Positions 34,984-43,678 of a stretch of 64,000 nt of DNA are shown here, piece after piece. The position numbers and the translations under genes are program-made. Numbering within the stretch: position 1 is the first letter of the stretch; every line of letters begins with the position of its first letter. Source of the stretch: Croceivirga sp009797885 (GTDB taxonomy: Bacteria > Bacteroidota > Bacteroidia > Flavobacteriales > Flavobacteriaceae). The stretch is from contig AP035880.1 in assembly GCA_045866215.1 (NCBI GenBank), forward strand, positions 4,898,001 through 4,962,000. Reading direction: 5' to 3'. Below the pieces are notes generated by a model. The model was not told the origin of the DNA, made no database searches, and was given only the letters and a program-made list of their open reading frames with translations.

Positions 34984-36366
34984 ATGAAAAATCTACTATA
35001 TATCAATGTAAGACGTGTTCTTTTTCTGAGTTTGGCCATTACTGTTTTTTACAGTTGTGAACGGGACCTTTCAGAAGACGCACAATTTGCCACATTTCCC
35101 GCGAATGGCGACATATTTACGGATGACCCGGTAGGTCTTACCGATCAGTTTTTTGATTCCTTCGATCCCGCAACGGGAGCAAATCCAGAAGGTTTTGATA
35201 GGGATGATGAGGTCGCTTTTGAAGGATCAGCTTCCATTCGAATTGATGTACCTGCGCCGGATGACCCGGATGGGGGTTTTATTGGGGGTATTTTCCTGGA
35301 TCGTGGTGACGGTAGGGATTTGACCGGTTTTGATGCCCTGACCTTTTATGCTAGAGGCTCTACAACAGCTACTATTGGAGAAGTTGGTTTTGGAACCGAT
35401 TTTGGTGAAAATAAATTTGCGGTTACCGCTAACAATATTCGACTATCGACGGATTGGCGAAAAATCATCATTCCTATTCCAGATCCTTCAAAATTGGTAC
35501 AGGAAAGGGGCATGTTCTTCTTTTCGGCCGGTACCCAAAGTACCAATGGTTTTGGGTTTACCTTCTGGATCGATGAGCTGCGGTTTGAACGTTTGGGAAC
35601 AATAGGGCAATCCAGACCTTCCATCTTGGGAGGCAATGATGGCCGTTTTCCAACGACGGTGGGGGAAAGTCTTACCATTGGCCAATTGCAGCAGACGTTT
35701 AATTTGGGGTCCGGTATCAATCAAACCGTAATTCCCGCGCCTTCTTATTTTGATTTCAAAAGTTCCGATCCAAATGTGGCGTTTGTCAACGAACTTGGTG
35801 AGGTTACTGTAATCAATACCGGTACAACCGAGATTACCGCTTCTATTGCCGGGGTCTTGGCAGCGGGCAGGATATCAGTGGAATCATCCGCAACAGCGCA
35901 AATAATTTCCCTTTTTAGTGATTTGTTTGCCGATGTTCCCGTAGATAATTTCAATGGCTTTTTTGAGAATCAGACAACACAAGGTGGAGTGATTGATGAG
36001 AATGGTAACGATATCATAAAATACACTAACCTCAATTTCGTGAGTATCAATTTCTTTAGCGAGGAAAATAGGATTGATGCCTCTGAAATGACAACCCTTA
36101 ATCTACAGATTAGGGTTGATGAAACAGTTGACACAGGTGATTTCATTAGGTTGGAACTCAATAATTTCCTTAACGGTGTTGAATCGGGATCATCTTTTAC
36201 CATCCCTTCAACCGAACTGATTGCCAATGAATTTGTAGACTTTGCCATTCCACTTTCGGAGTTTCAAGGGTTAACGGACAGATCGGGACTGGGATTGTTA
36301 TTCTTTGTCACCGAGGGTACCATATCCAATATTTCGGTGGATAACATCTTTTTCTCTGCTGAATAA
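34984..36366 (+). CDS. surface glycan-binding lipoprotein with Ig-like domain
   Basis: 460 residues. Lipoprotein signal ending FYSCERDLSED. Residues about 50-205 are a jelly-roll resembling carbohydrate-binding modules (SIRIDVPAPDDPDGGFIGGI, GFTFWIDELRFERLG). About 235-305 is a bacterial Ig-like (Big2-type) domain (DPNVAFVNELGEVTVINTGT, TEITASIAGVLAAGRISV). About 310-460 is a second jelly-roll ending ISNISVDNIFFSAE. It follows the barrel gene by 12 bp and takes the place a SusD/SusE protein would occupy, though it is not related to SusD. Likely gathers glucan at the cell surface. Confidence 0.75.
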   Translation: MKNLLYINVRRVLFLSLAITVFYSCERDLSEDAQFATFPANGDIFTDDPVGLTDQFFDSFDPATGANPEGFDRDDEVAFEGSASIRIDVPAPDDPDGGFIGGIFLDRGDGRDLTGFDALTFYARGSTTATIGEVGFGTDFGENKFAVTANNIRLSTDWRKIIIPIPDPSKLVQERGMFFFSAGTQSTNGFGFTFWIDELRFERLGTIGQSRPSILGGNDGRFPTTVGESLTIGQLQQTFNLGSGINQTVIPAPSYFDFKSSDPNVAFVNELGEVTVINTGTTEITASIAGVLAAGRISVESSATAQIISLFSDLFADVPVDNFNGFFENQTTQGGVIDENGNDIIKYTNLNFVSINFFSEENRIDASEMTTLNLQIRVDETVDTGDFIRLELNNFLNGVESGSSFTIPSTELIANEFVDFAIPLSEFQGLTDRSGLGLLFFVTEGTISNISVDNIFFSAE

Positions 36367-36387
36367 CAGTTAAATCAGTACTAAGCC

Positions 36388-37254
36388 ATGAAAAATAAAA
36401 TTCTAAATACACATATGAGATCAACACTGGGTTACAGGATACTTAGCTTAAGCGTATTCCTTTTGGTTTTGGGTTGCGAAAATGATGATGCCCAGACCGT
36501 AGCTAGGCTCACAACTTTAGTATGGGAGGATAACTTTGACGTAGACGGTGCTCCAGATCCGACTCGTTGGAGGTTTGACCTCGGCGATGGAACCGCACAA
36601 GGCATTCCAGGCTGGGGAAACGATGAATTGCAATACTACACAGATAGACCGGAAAATGTAACGGTCCAAAATGGGTTTCTCCTGATCACTGCAAAAGAGG
36701 AGGATTTCAATGGGGCCGAGTTTACCTCTGCAAGGCTTACCACCCAAGGATTGTTTGAACGGGCCTATGGACGTTTTGAAGCACGTATCCGGGTACCTTT
36801 TGGACAAGGTTATTGGCCTGCATTTTGGTTATTGGGAAATAATTGCGATGAAAACCCATGGCCCGCCTGTGGGGAGATCGATATTATGGAGAATGTAGGC
36901 GATGAACCTACCATTGTTTTTGGTAGTGTCCATGGCCCTGGTTATTCAGGTGGGGATTCCATCGGTAAGGATTATGAATTGACAGACGATCGTTTTGATA
37001 CTGGATTCCACGTCTTTGGAATTGAGTGGTCGCCGGAATCCATAAACTATTATGTGGATGGCGATTTGTACCAAAGTATTACACCGGAAGACATAGACGA
37101 AGAAACGGATGGTGAGGGCCAATGGATTTTTGACCGCCCCTTTTATATCATCCTTAACGTGGCCGTTGGCGGTAATTTACCAGGACCACCGAATGATGAA
37201 ACAGTTTTTCCCCAAACCATGCTCGTAGACTACGTACGTGTATATGAACAGTAA
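36388..37254 (+). CDS. GH16 endo-beta-1,3-glucanase (laminarinase-like) lipoprotein
   Basis: 288 residues. Signal with lipobox LVLGCENDD. GH16 catalytic motif EIDIME at residues 163-168 (E163 nucleophile, D165, E168 acid/base), framed by QGYWPAFWLLGNN and FDTGFHVFGIEWSPESINYY. The extra residue in the motif (ExDxxE) is the beta-bulge form typical of laminarinases. The catalytic domain fills residues 45-288, with no additional binding module. It would cut laminarin into oligosaccharides at the surface. It is followed closely by the modular binding protein. Confidence 0.93.
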   Translation: MKNKILNTHMRSTLGYRILSLSVFLLVLGCENDDAQTVARLTTLVWEDNFDVDGAPDPTRWRFDLGDGTAQGIPGWGNDELQYYTDRPENVTVQNGFLLITAKEEDFNGAEFTSARLTTQGLFERAYGRFEARIRVPFGQGYWPAFWLLGNNCDENPWPACGEIDIMENVGDEPTIVFGSVHGPGYSGGDSIGKDYELTDDRFDTGFHVFGIEWSPESINYYVDGDLYQSITPEDIDEETDGEGQWIFDRPFYIILNVAVGGNLPGPPNDETVFPQTMLVDYVRVYEQ

Positions 37255-37273
37255 AAAGAAAAAACACTCTATT

Positions 37274-40075
37274 ATGAAACAGACAATTGAAGCAATAAAA
37301 CTACTCTCGGTCTTCTTTTTGGTACTAACATTCTTAGGTTGTGAGGACGACGATACCGTACTACCAGCGGTAGAAGCAGGTTTTACCTTTACCCTGGATC
37401 AAAATACCGGTACGGTAACCTTTATCAATACATCTACCAATGCCAATAACTTCGCCTGGAACTTTGGAGATGGGACAAGTTCGGAGGAGATCAATCCCAC
37501 AAAAATCTATACGGCAAATGGTACGTTTACAGTGGTATTGACAGCATCCAGTGTGGCAGGTGCTTCCGGTACTTTTGAAGATGAACTTACGATTAACATT
37601 CCTGAAGAGGTGGGCTTTCCCATTAATTTTGACGTTGCAAACGTGGATTACTCGACCATTACCACCTTTGACACCGCGTTCCAAATTATAGAAAACCCAG
37701 AGCTATCCGGCACCAATCCAACTGCATCTTTGGTAGGTGAAATTGTTTCCAATGGGATTTCGTTTCAAGGAGTAACCTTTCCTTTGGAGACCCCAATAGA
37801 CTTTAGTGGTGCGGACAAAACCATAACGTTAAAACTATATGCCACCGTAGCAACGGATATTTTGGTTAAGTTTTCCGGCGGTATTGATGGTGCCAGGGAT
37901 GTTGAAGTTGTAGCCGCACACTCTGGCAGCGGTTGGGAAGACATGACTTTTAACTTTGCGACCGATGGGGTAAAAAGTTTTGTCCAAGACGACCCCGAAA
38001 ATGGTCAGGCATTTGTACCGGATGGACAATACGGGAATCTGGACCTCTTTGTAGGCTTTGGAGCCGACCCTGGAATATCAAGTACATTTTATATAGATGA
38101 TATTGTACAAACCGAACCCAATTCAAATGGAGGTGGTAATATGGGGGGCTCCCTTGTGGCCTGTGACGGTGGGGAACTGATCAATGACCTCGAATCCTCC
38201 GACGATACCATATTCAGTAATTTCGGTGGTGGCGTGGGTACCGTTATCGATAATCCCGATACCTCCGTGAACATGAGCGCCAAAGTAGGACAGTACGTCA
38301 AGAACACCGGGGAGCTTTTTGGGGGGATAACCATCGCCCTGGACAGTAACATTGACCTTAACAATGGGGTGTTCTCCATAGACGTTTACTCACAGACGGT
38401 GCGCCAGCTCCTGTTCAAGTTGGAAGGCTTGGACGTGGAGTCGACAACACCCACTTCCGGTACCGGATGGGAGACCTTGGAGTACGATTTTAACGGAAAT
38501 ATGGGGGCGGTTACGGCAATTACCCTCATCATGGACAATGGGACCGCTGGGGACGGCAGTGCAGATTGGACCATACAGTTCGATAACATCAGGTTGTGCA
38601 GCAACGATAGTACAGGTGGCGGTAGCTCCCTTGTGGCCTGTGATGGTGGGGAACTGATCAATGACCTCGAATCATCCGACGATTCCATATTCAGTAATTT
38701 CGGGGGTGGCGTCGGTACTGTTATCGATAATCCCGACACCTCCGTGAACATGAGCGCCAAGGTAGGACAGTACGTCAAGAACGCCGGGGAGCTTTTTGGG
38801 GGGATAACCATCGCCCTGGACAGTAACATTGACCTGAACAATGGGGTGTTCTCCATAGACGTTTACTCACAGACGGTGCGCCAGCTCCTGTTCAAGCTGG
38901 AGGGCTTGGACGTGGAGTTGACAACACCCACTTCCGGTACCGGATGGGAGACCTTGGAGTACGATTTTAACGGAAATATGGGGGCGGTTACGGCAATTAC
39001 CCTCATCATGGACAATGGGACCGCCGGTGACGGCAGTGCAGATTGGACCATACAGTTCGATAACATAAGGTTGTGCAGCAACGGTAGTACAGGTGGCGGT
39101 AGCTCCCTAGTGGCCTGTGACGGTGGGGAACTGATCAATGACCTCGAATCCTCCGACGATTCCATATTCAGTAATTTCGGTGGTGGCGTCGGCACCGTTA
39201 TCGATAATCCCGATACCTCTGTGAACATGAGCGCCAAGGTAGGACAGTACGTCAAGAACGCCGGGGAGCTTTTTGGGGGGATAACCATCGCCCTGGACAG
39301 TAACATTGACCTGAACAATGGGGTGTTCTCCATAGACGTTTACTCACAGACGGTACGCCAGCTCCTGTTCAAGCTGGAGGGCTTGGACGTGGAGTTGACA
39401 ACACCCACTTCCGGTACCGGATGGGAGACCTTGGAGTACGATTTTAACGGAAATATGGGGGCCGTTACGGCAATTACCCTCATCATGGACAACGGGACCG
39501 CTGGGGACGGCAGTGCAGACTGGACCATACAGTTCGATAACATCAGGTTGTGCAGCAACGGTAGTACCGGTGGAAGTGGAACACCAGGAGGATTGGCTTC
39601 AAATGGTGACTTTGAAACGGGCGACGATACAGGTTGGATGTTGTTTCAGAATGGTGGAACGGCAGCACTTGACAATACCCTGAACAATGGCGGTAGCTGG
39701 TCCGGAAGACTTACTGTTGGCGATACGGGAGGAAACCCTGCCTTCAAGCAAGAAAGAATCGGAGCGGGTACCGTAGCTGCAGGGGACGTTGTTCAAATTC
39801 AATTTGACCATATTGGTTCTATAGTACAGCCAGGTGCGGCGGTCAATGTAGTTCTCTTTGGGGAAAGTCCCGGTGGAGTTACCTTTACGGAAGTCTTGAC
39901 ACCGGCGCCTGTTTTAGGAGGAACGTGGTCAACTTTTACAGGAACATATACCATTCCCGGCGGCACGGATGTCTCTGAAGGTATTTCATTCCTTATTGAA
40001 ACCGTTTGTGGAGCAGTAACTGGTTGTAGCGTTACAATGAATATTGATAATGTCTCAGTTACTTTAAATCCATAA
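37274..40075 (+). CDS. modular glycan-binding lipoprotein: PKD plus five jelly-roll modules
   Basis: 933 residues from the ATG at 37274, which starts the lipoprotein signal (VFFLVLTFLGCEDDD); an earlier in-frame ATG at 37238 lies inside the GH16 gene. After the signal comes a PKD domain (NFAWNFGDGTSSEEINPTKI), then a jelly-roll (about residues 115-280), then three near-identical 159-residue modules starting SLVACDGGELINDLESSDD and ending FDNIRLCSN, each with a cysteine near both ends, and a final CBM4/9-like module (NGDFETGDDTGWMLFQNGGT). No catalytic residues seen. It should bind the glucan tightly at the surface through repeated sites. Confidence 0.85.
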   Translation: MKQTIEAIKLLSVFFLVLTFLGCEDDDTVLPAVEAGFTFTLDQNTGTVTFINTSTNANNFAWNFGDGTSSEEINPTKIYTANGTFTVVLTASSVAGASGTFEDELTINIPEEVGFPINFDVANVDYSTITTFDTAFQIIENPELSGTNPTASLVGEIVSNGISFQGVTFPLETPIDFSGADKTITLKLYATVATDILVKFSGGIDGARDVEVVAAHSGSGWEDMTFNFATDGVKSFVQDDPENGQAFVPDGQYGNLDLFVGFGADPGISSTFYIDDIVQTEPNSNGGGNMGGSLVACDGGELINDLESSDDTIFSNFGGGVGTVIDNPDTSVNMSAKVGQYVKNTGELFGGITIALDSNIDLNNGVFSIDVYSQTVRQLLFKLEGLDVESTTPTSGTGWETLEYDFNGNMGAVTAITLIMDNGTAGDGSADWTIQFDNIRLCSNDSTGGGSSLVACDGGELINDLESSDDSIFSNFGGGVGTVIDNPDTSVNMSAKVGQYVKNAGELFGGITIALDSNIDLNNGVFSIDVYSQTVRQLLFKLEGLDVELTTPTSGTGWETLEYDFNGNMGAVTAITLIMDNGTAGDGSADWTIQFDNIRLCSNGSTGGGSSLVACDGGELINDLESSDDSIFSNFGGGVGTVIDNPDTSVNMSAKVGQYVKNAGELFGGITIALDSNIDLNNGVFSIDVYSQTVRQLLFKLEGLDVELTTPTSGTGWETLEYDFNGNMGAVTAITLIMDNGTAGDGSADWTIQFDNIRLCSNGSTGGSGTPGGLASNGDFETGDDTGWMLFQNGGTAALDNTLNNGGSWSGRLTVGDTGGNPAFKQERIGAGTVAAGDVVQIQFDHIGSIVQPGAAVNVVLFGESPGGVTFTEVLTPAPVLGGTWSTFTGTYTIPGGTDVSEGISFLIETVCGAVTGCSVTMNIDNVSVTLNP
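38151..39581 (+). repeat. three tandem 477-bp repeats inside the modular binding protein
   Basis: Units begin at about 38151, 38628 and 39105, each 477 bp (159 codons). Units 2 and 3 encode identical protein over the module core; unit 1 differs at few positions (DDT/DDS, KNT/KNA, VES/VEL, SND/SNG). Third-position changes are few, so the duplication is recent or kept uniform by recombination. Confidence 0.95.
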
Positions 40076-40151
40076 AAGCAAATTTGATTTTAATTGTGGC
40101 TCAATTCAATCTGAAATGCTTTTAAAACAATGTAAAACCTGATATGAGCGA

Positions 40152-40180
40152 AGGGTTGGCGTAGTTTTCTCGCCGACCTT
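40152..40180 (+). terminator. terminator-like hairpin between the binding-protein and phosphorylase genes
   Basis: AGGGTTGGCG pairs with CGCCGACCTT (two G-U) around a 9-base loop, followed by TCCTTGT. It lies between the outer-surface genes and the genes beginning with the phosphorylase, so it could end the first transcript or lower read-through. Confidence 0.5.
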
Positions 40181-40215
40181 TCCTTGTCAATCAAAATACG
40201 ATAGTCAACCAAATT

Positions 40216-43200
40216 ATGTCTGCAAAGGATATTTATATAGGTAATTCCCAAATAACAATTCCCACAAAGGAAATCTCTGGGAAACAGGTGAGGTTTGAAA
40301 ATGAAAATTATTACAAAATTTCAAACTTCGATGGAATGCGTCCCTTCTTTATGAGCGTGGTGAGCGATTCGAATCACTGGTTGTTTATCTCCAGTAATGG
40401 AGGTTTGTCCGCCGGAAGGCAGAACTCGGAATCCGCCCTATTTCCCTATTACACGGATGATAAAATAACGGAATCCGCTGATATTACGGGAAGCAAGACC
40501 CTACTCCATGTACATTCCGATAATAGGATTTTTTTATGGGAACCTTTTTCGGGGCAGTCTTCGGATGTATATACCATCCAACGGAACCTTTATAAAAACA
40601 GTCTTGGCAATAAGATTGTTTTTGAGGAAATTAATGAAGATTTGGGCTTGACCTTCAGATACCACTGGAATTCGAGCAATCGATTTGGGTTTGTAAAAAA
40701 ATCCACACTTGTGAACAATCGTGACAAAGAGGTTAAGGTCACCGTTTTGGATGGCATCCAAAATATCATGCCCTATGGCGTGAATTCGGCCCTGCAAAAT
40801 GCCAGTAGCAACCTTGTTGACGCCTACAAAAAAAATGAATTGGAAGCGGAAATCGGACTTGGTATTTACGCATTGAGCGCCATTATAGTGGACAAAGCAG
40901 AACCCAGCGAAGCCTTAAAGGCCACAACGGTCTGGTCCACCGGGATTGAAAGTGCAAGCTATTTGCTTTCCTCATTGCAGTTGGATGCCTTCCGAAAAGG
41001 ACGGCAAATTGAGCAGGAAATCGATATCAAAGCGGAAAAGGGAGCTTACTTTATCAATGCGGACGTCGATCTAAAGCCCAATGGTCAAAAAGATTGGATG
41101 TTGGTTGCCGAGGTGAACCAATCCAAAACGACCATTGCGGAAACCGCCCATTTGATCAAAACAAAGAAGAACCTTTTTGATTTCGTTCAAGACGATGTTG
41201 AAAAAGGATCGGCCCTTTTGCTGCAACTGAATGCAGCTGCTGATGGCATGCAATTGACCGCAGATAAGCTCAGAAATACACGACATTTTTCCAATTCGCT
41301 TTTCAATATCATGCGGGGCGGAATTTTTGACGATGGCTATTCCATTGAAAAAGAAGACTTCATCACCTACATTCAAAAAGCGAATACCGGAGTCTATCTG
41401 GAGAAATTGGATAAACTCCATGAACTTCCGGTAAGCTTCACCCATAGTGAGCTCAAGGCCATTTCAGATGATGATGACCATTCGGATTTTAGAAGGTTGG
41501 CCATGGAGTATATGCCCTTGAAGTTCAGTCGTAGACATGGCGATCCCAGTCGTCCATGGAACAGATTTTCCATCAATACGGAAGATGAAGACGGCAAAAA
41601 GATTCTGGATTATGAAGGCAACTGGCGGGATATCTTCCAAAACTGGGAAGCCTTGGCACATTCCTACCCCGCTTTTATTGAAAGCATGATCTTCAAGTTT
41701 GTGAACGCCACTACGTTTGATGGGTACAATCCATATCGGGTCACCAAGGACGGTTTTGACTGGGAAATCATCGAACCGGATGACCCATGGTCCTATATTG
41801 GCTACTGGGGCGATCATCAGATCATTTACCTGCTCAAATTTCTTGAGTTCATTGAAGATCACTACCCCCAACAACTGGCCTCCTATTTTAGGGACGACAT
41901 TTTTACTTATGCCAATGTGCCCTACAGAATAAAAAGCTACCAGGCAATCCTCGAAAATCCAAAGGACACCATTGAATTTGATGAGGAATTGGATGCGAAA
42001 ATCAATGAGGGACGCCAGCAATTGGGTGCGGATGCTGCTTTATTGAAGGATGCAAAAGATACAATTTATAAGGTAAACCTCTTGGAAAAATTATTGGCAA
42101 CGGTACTGGCCAAAGTGTCCAACTTTATTCCGGAAGGCGGTATTTGGATGAATACCCAACGTCCTGAATGGAACGATGCCAATAACGCTTTGGTGGGCAA
42201 TGGTGTTTCAATGGTCACCCTTTGTTACCTAAGACGGTTCCTTCATTTTTTTGAAAAGGTGTTAAAGGATTCCGCTGACACCGAATATCAGGTTTCGGAG
42301 GAACTCCTTCAATTTTTTAAGGCGAGCTGGGCTGCATTATCAAACAATTCATCCATGCTCTCAGGTAAAATTTCCAATACGGATAGGAAGACCCTGATGG
42401 ATGGATTGGGCAACGCAGGCGGTGCCTATCGCGATACAATTTATGAAACGGGTTTTGGTGGTGAAAAAGGCAGGCTTACCAAGGACAATCTCCTGCAATT
42501 TGTTCAAATCACCCAGAAATACCTGGAACATAGCATTGAAGCCAATAAAAGGCCGGATAATCTCTATCATGCCTACAATCTAATGACGGTTGAAAACGAC
42601 CATGAAGTCTCCATTTCCTATCTATCGGAAATGTTGGAAGGTCAGGTTGCCGTTTTGAGTTCGGGCTATATTTCGGGCAAAGCTTCCCTGGAACTTTTGG
42701 ACGCATTAAAGCAAAGTGCCCTGTTCAGACCGGACCAGTATAGTTATATTCTTTATCCGAATAAGGAACTCCCCCGTTTTTCCGATAAGAACAATGTACC
42801 CGCCCAAAAGATGGAGCAGTCGGAGTTGGTGCAAAAACTTTTGGAGGATGGAAATACGAAAATTGTTGAACAAACCATTAATGGTAGCTATCATTTCAAT
42901 GGCAATTTCAATAATGCCAATAGCCTAAAAGCAGCATTGAAAAGGCTTCCGGAAGCCTATGATGAATTGGTGGAAAAAGATACTCCACTATTGCTGGAGA
43001 CTTTTGAACAGGTCTTTAACCATAAGGCGTTTACCGGTCGTTCGGGTACGTTCTTTGGTTATGAAGGTTTGGGCTCCATTTACTGGCACATGGTTTCAAA
43101 ACTATTGTTGAGCGTTCAGGAAACCTGTCTGGCAGCTATCGAAAACAAGGAAAGTGGGGAGACCATAGGCCGATTATTGGAACACTATTACGAAATTAAT

Positions 43201-43671
43201 GAGGGTATAGGGGTACATAAATCCCCTGAACTCTATGGTGCTTTTCCAACGGATCCCTATTCCCATACACCGGAGGGAAAAGGGGCTCAGCAACCGGGTA
43301 TGACCGGTCAGGTAAAAGAGGACATCTTGAGCCGTTTTGGAGAGTTGGGTGTTTTTGTTCAAGACGGTGAATTGCTATTTAAACCCCATTTGCTGCGAAA
43401 AGAGGAGTTCTTGAAGCATTCCCAAACGTTCCAATACATTGATGTCCACAAGGAACCAAAGGAAATCCAATTGGAAGAAGGTTCACTTTGTTTTACCTAT
43501 TGCCAAATACCCATTATATATCAGTTATCCAAAAAGGAAGGGATAAAAATTGTGTCCGGTAATCATGCCATTCAAGAAAACGATGTATTGAAGCTTGACA
43601 AAGAAACCAGTGCTTTGATTTTCAACAGATCTGGCGATATCGATCGAATTATAGTTGCAATCCAAAAATAA
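40216..43671 (+). CDS. GH149-like beta-1,3-glucan phosphorylase, cytoplasmic
   Basis: 1151 residues without signal peptide. Length and layout fit GH149: an N-terminal beta-sandwich (ISSNGGLSAGRQNSESALFP, FRYHWNSSNRFGFVKKSTLV), a helical linker, an (alpha/alpha)6 barrel (RRHGDPSRPWNRFSINTEDE, YEGNWRDIFQNWEALAHSYP, SYIGYWGDHQIIYLLKFLEF, GGIWMNTQRPEWNDANNALV) and a C-terminal beta domain. Related phosphorylase families GH94 and GH161 share the fold. It would split beta-1,3-gluco-oligosaccharides with phosphate to glucose-1-phosphate, saving ATP. Placed beside a permease and intracellular GH17 enzymes, this role fits well. Family assignment is from memory of motifs. Confidence 0.78.
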   Translation: MSAKDIYIGNSQITIPTKEISGKQVRFENENYYKISNFDGMRPFFMSVVSDSNHWLFISSNGGLSAGRQNSESALFPYYTDDKITESADITGSKTLLHVHSDNRIFLWEPFSGQSSDVYTIQRNLYKNSLGNKIVFEEINEDLGLTFRYHWNSSNRFGFVKKSTLVNNRDKEVKVTVLDGIQNIMPYGVNSALQNASSNLVDAYKKNELEAEIGLGIYALSAIIVDKAEPSEALKATTVWSTGIESASYLLSSLQLDAFRKGRQIEQEIDIKAEKGAYFINADVDLKPNGQKDWMLVAEVNQSKTTIAETAHLIKTKKNLFDFVQDDVEKGSALLLQLNAAADGMQLTADKLRNTRHFSNSLFNIMRGGIFDDGYSIEKEDFITYIQKANTGVYLEKLDKLHELPVSFTHSELKAISDDDDHSDFRRLAMEYMPLKFSRRHGDPSRPWNRFSINTEDEDGKKILDYEGNWRDIFQNWEALAHSYPAFIESMIFKFVNATTFDGYNPYRVTKDGFDWEIIEPDDPWSYIGYWGDHQIIYLLKFLEFIEDHYPQQLASYFRDDIFTYANVPYRIKSYQAILENPKDTIEFDEELDAKINEGRQQLGADAALLKDAKDTIYKVNLLEKLLATVLAKVSNFIPEGGIWMNTQRPEWNDANNALVGNGVSMVTLCYLRRFLHFFEKVLKDSADTEYQVSEELLQFFKASWAALSNNSSMLSGKISNTDRKTLMDGLGNAGGAYRDTIYETGFGGEKGRLTKDNLLQFVQITQKYLEHSIEANKRPDNLYHAYNLMTVENDHEVSISYLSEMLEGQVAVLSSGYISGKASLELLDALKQSALFRPDQYSYILYPNKELPRFSDKNNVPAQKMEQSELVQKLLEDGNTKIVEQTINGSYHFNGNFNNANSLKAALKRLPEAYDELVEKDTPLLLETFEQVFNHKAFTGRSGTFFGYEGLGSIYWHMVSKLLLSVQETCLAAIENKESGETIGRLLEHYYEINEGIGVHKSPELYGAFPTDPYSHTPEGKGAQQPGMTGQVKEDILSRFGELGVFVQDGELLFKPHLLRKEEFLKHSQTFQYIDVHKEPKEIQLEEGSLCFTYCQIPIIYQLSKKEGIKIVSGNHAIQENDVLKLDKETSALIFNRSGDIDRIIVAIQK

Positions 43672-43678
43672 AATTCAG

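Noticed and set aside
38089..39558. A series of long, nearly identical minus-strand frames (about 156 codons) spaced 477 bp apart
   Set aside because: They are mirror frames of the tandem repeat; they repeat only because the plus-strand modules do, and they have no start context or protein-like features.
38151..39581. CRISPR-like or satellite repeat
   Set aside because: Repeat length (477 bp), continuous reading frame and absence of spacers show a protein-module duplication.
31501..40215. SusC/SusD pair in the glucan locus
   Set aside because: I looked for a TonB box/plug protein and for SusD-like helical lipoproteins; none is present. The barrel fusion lacks a plug domain and the lipoproteins are beta-rich.
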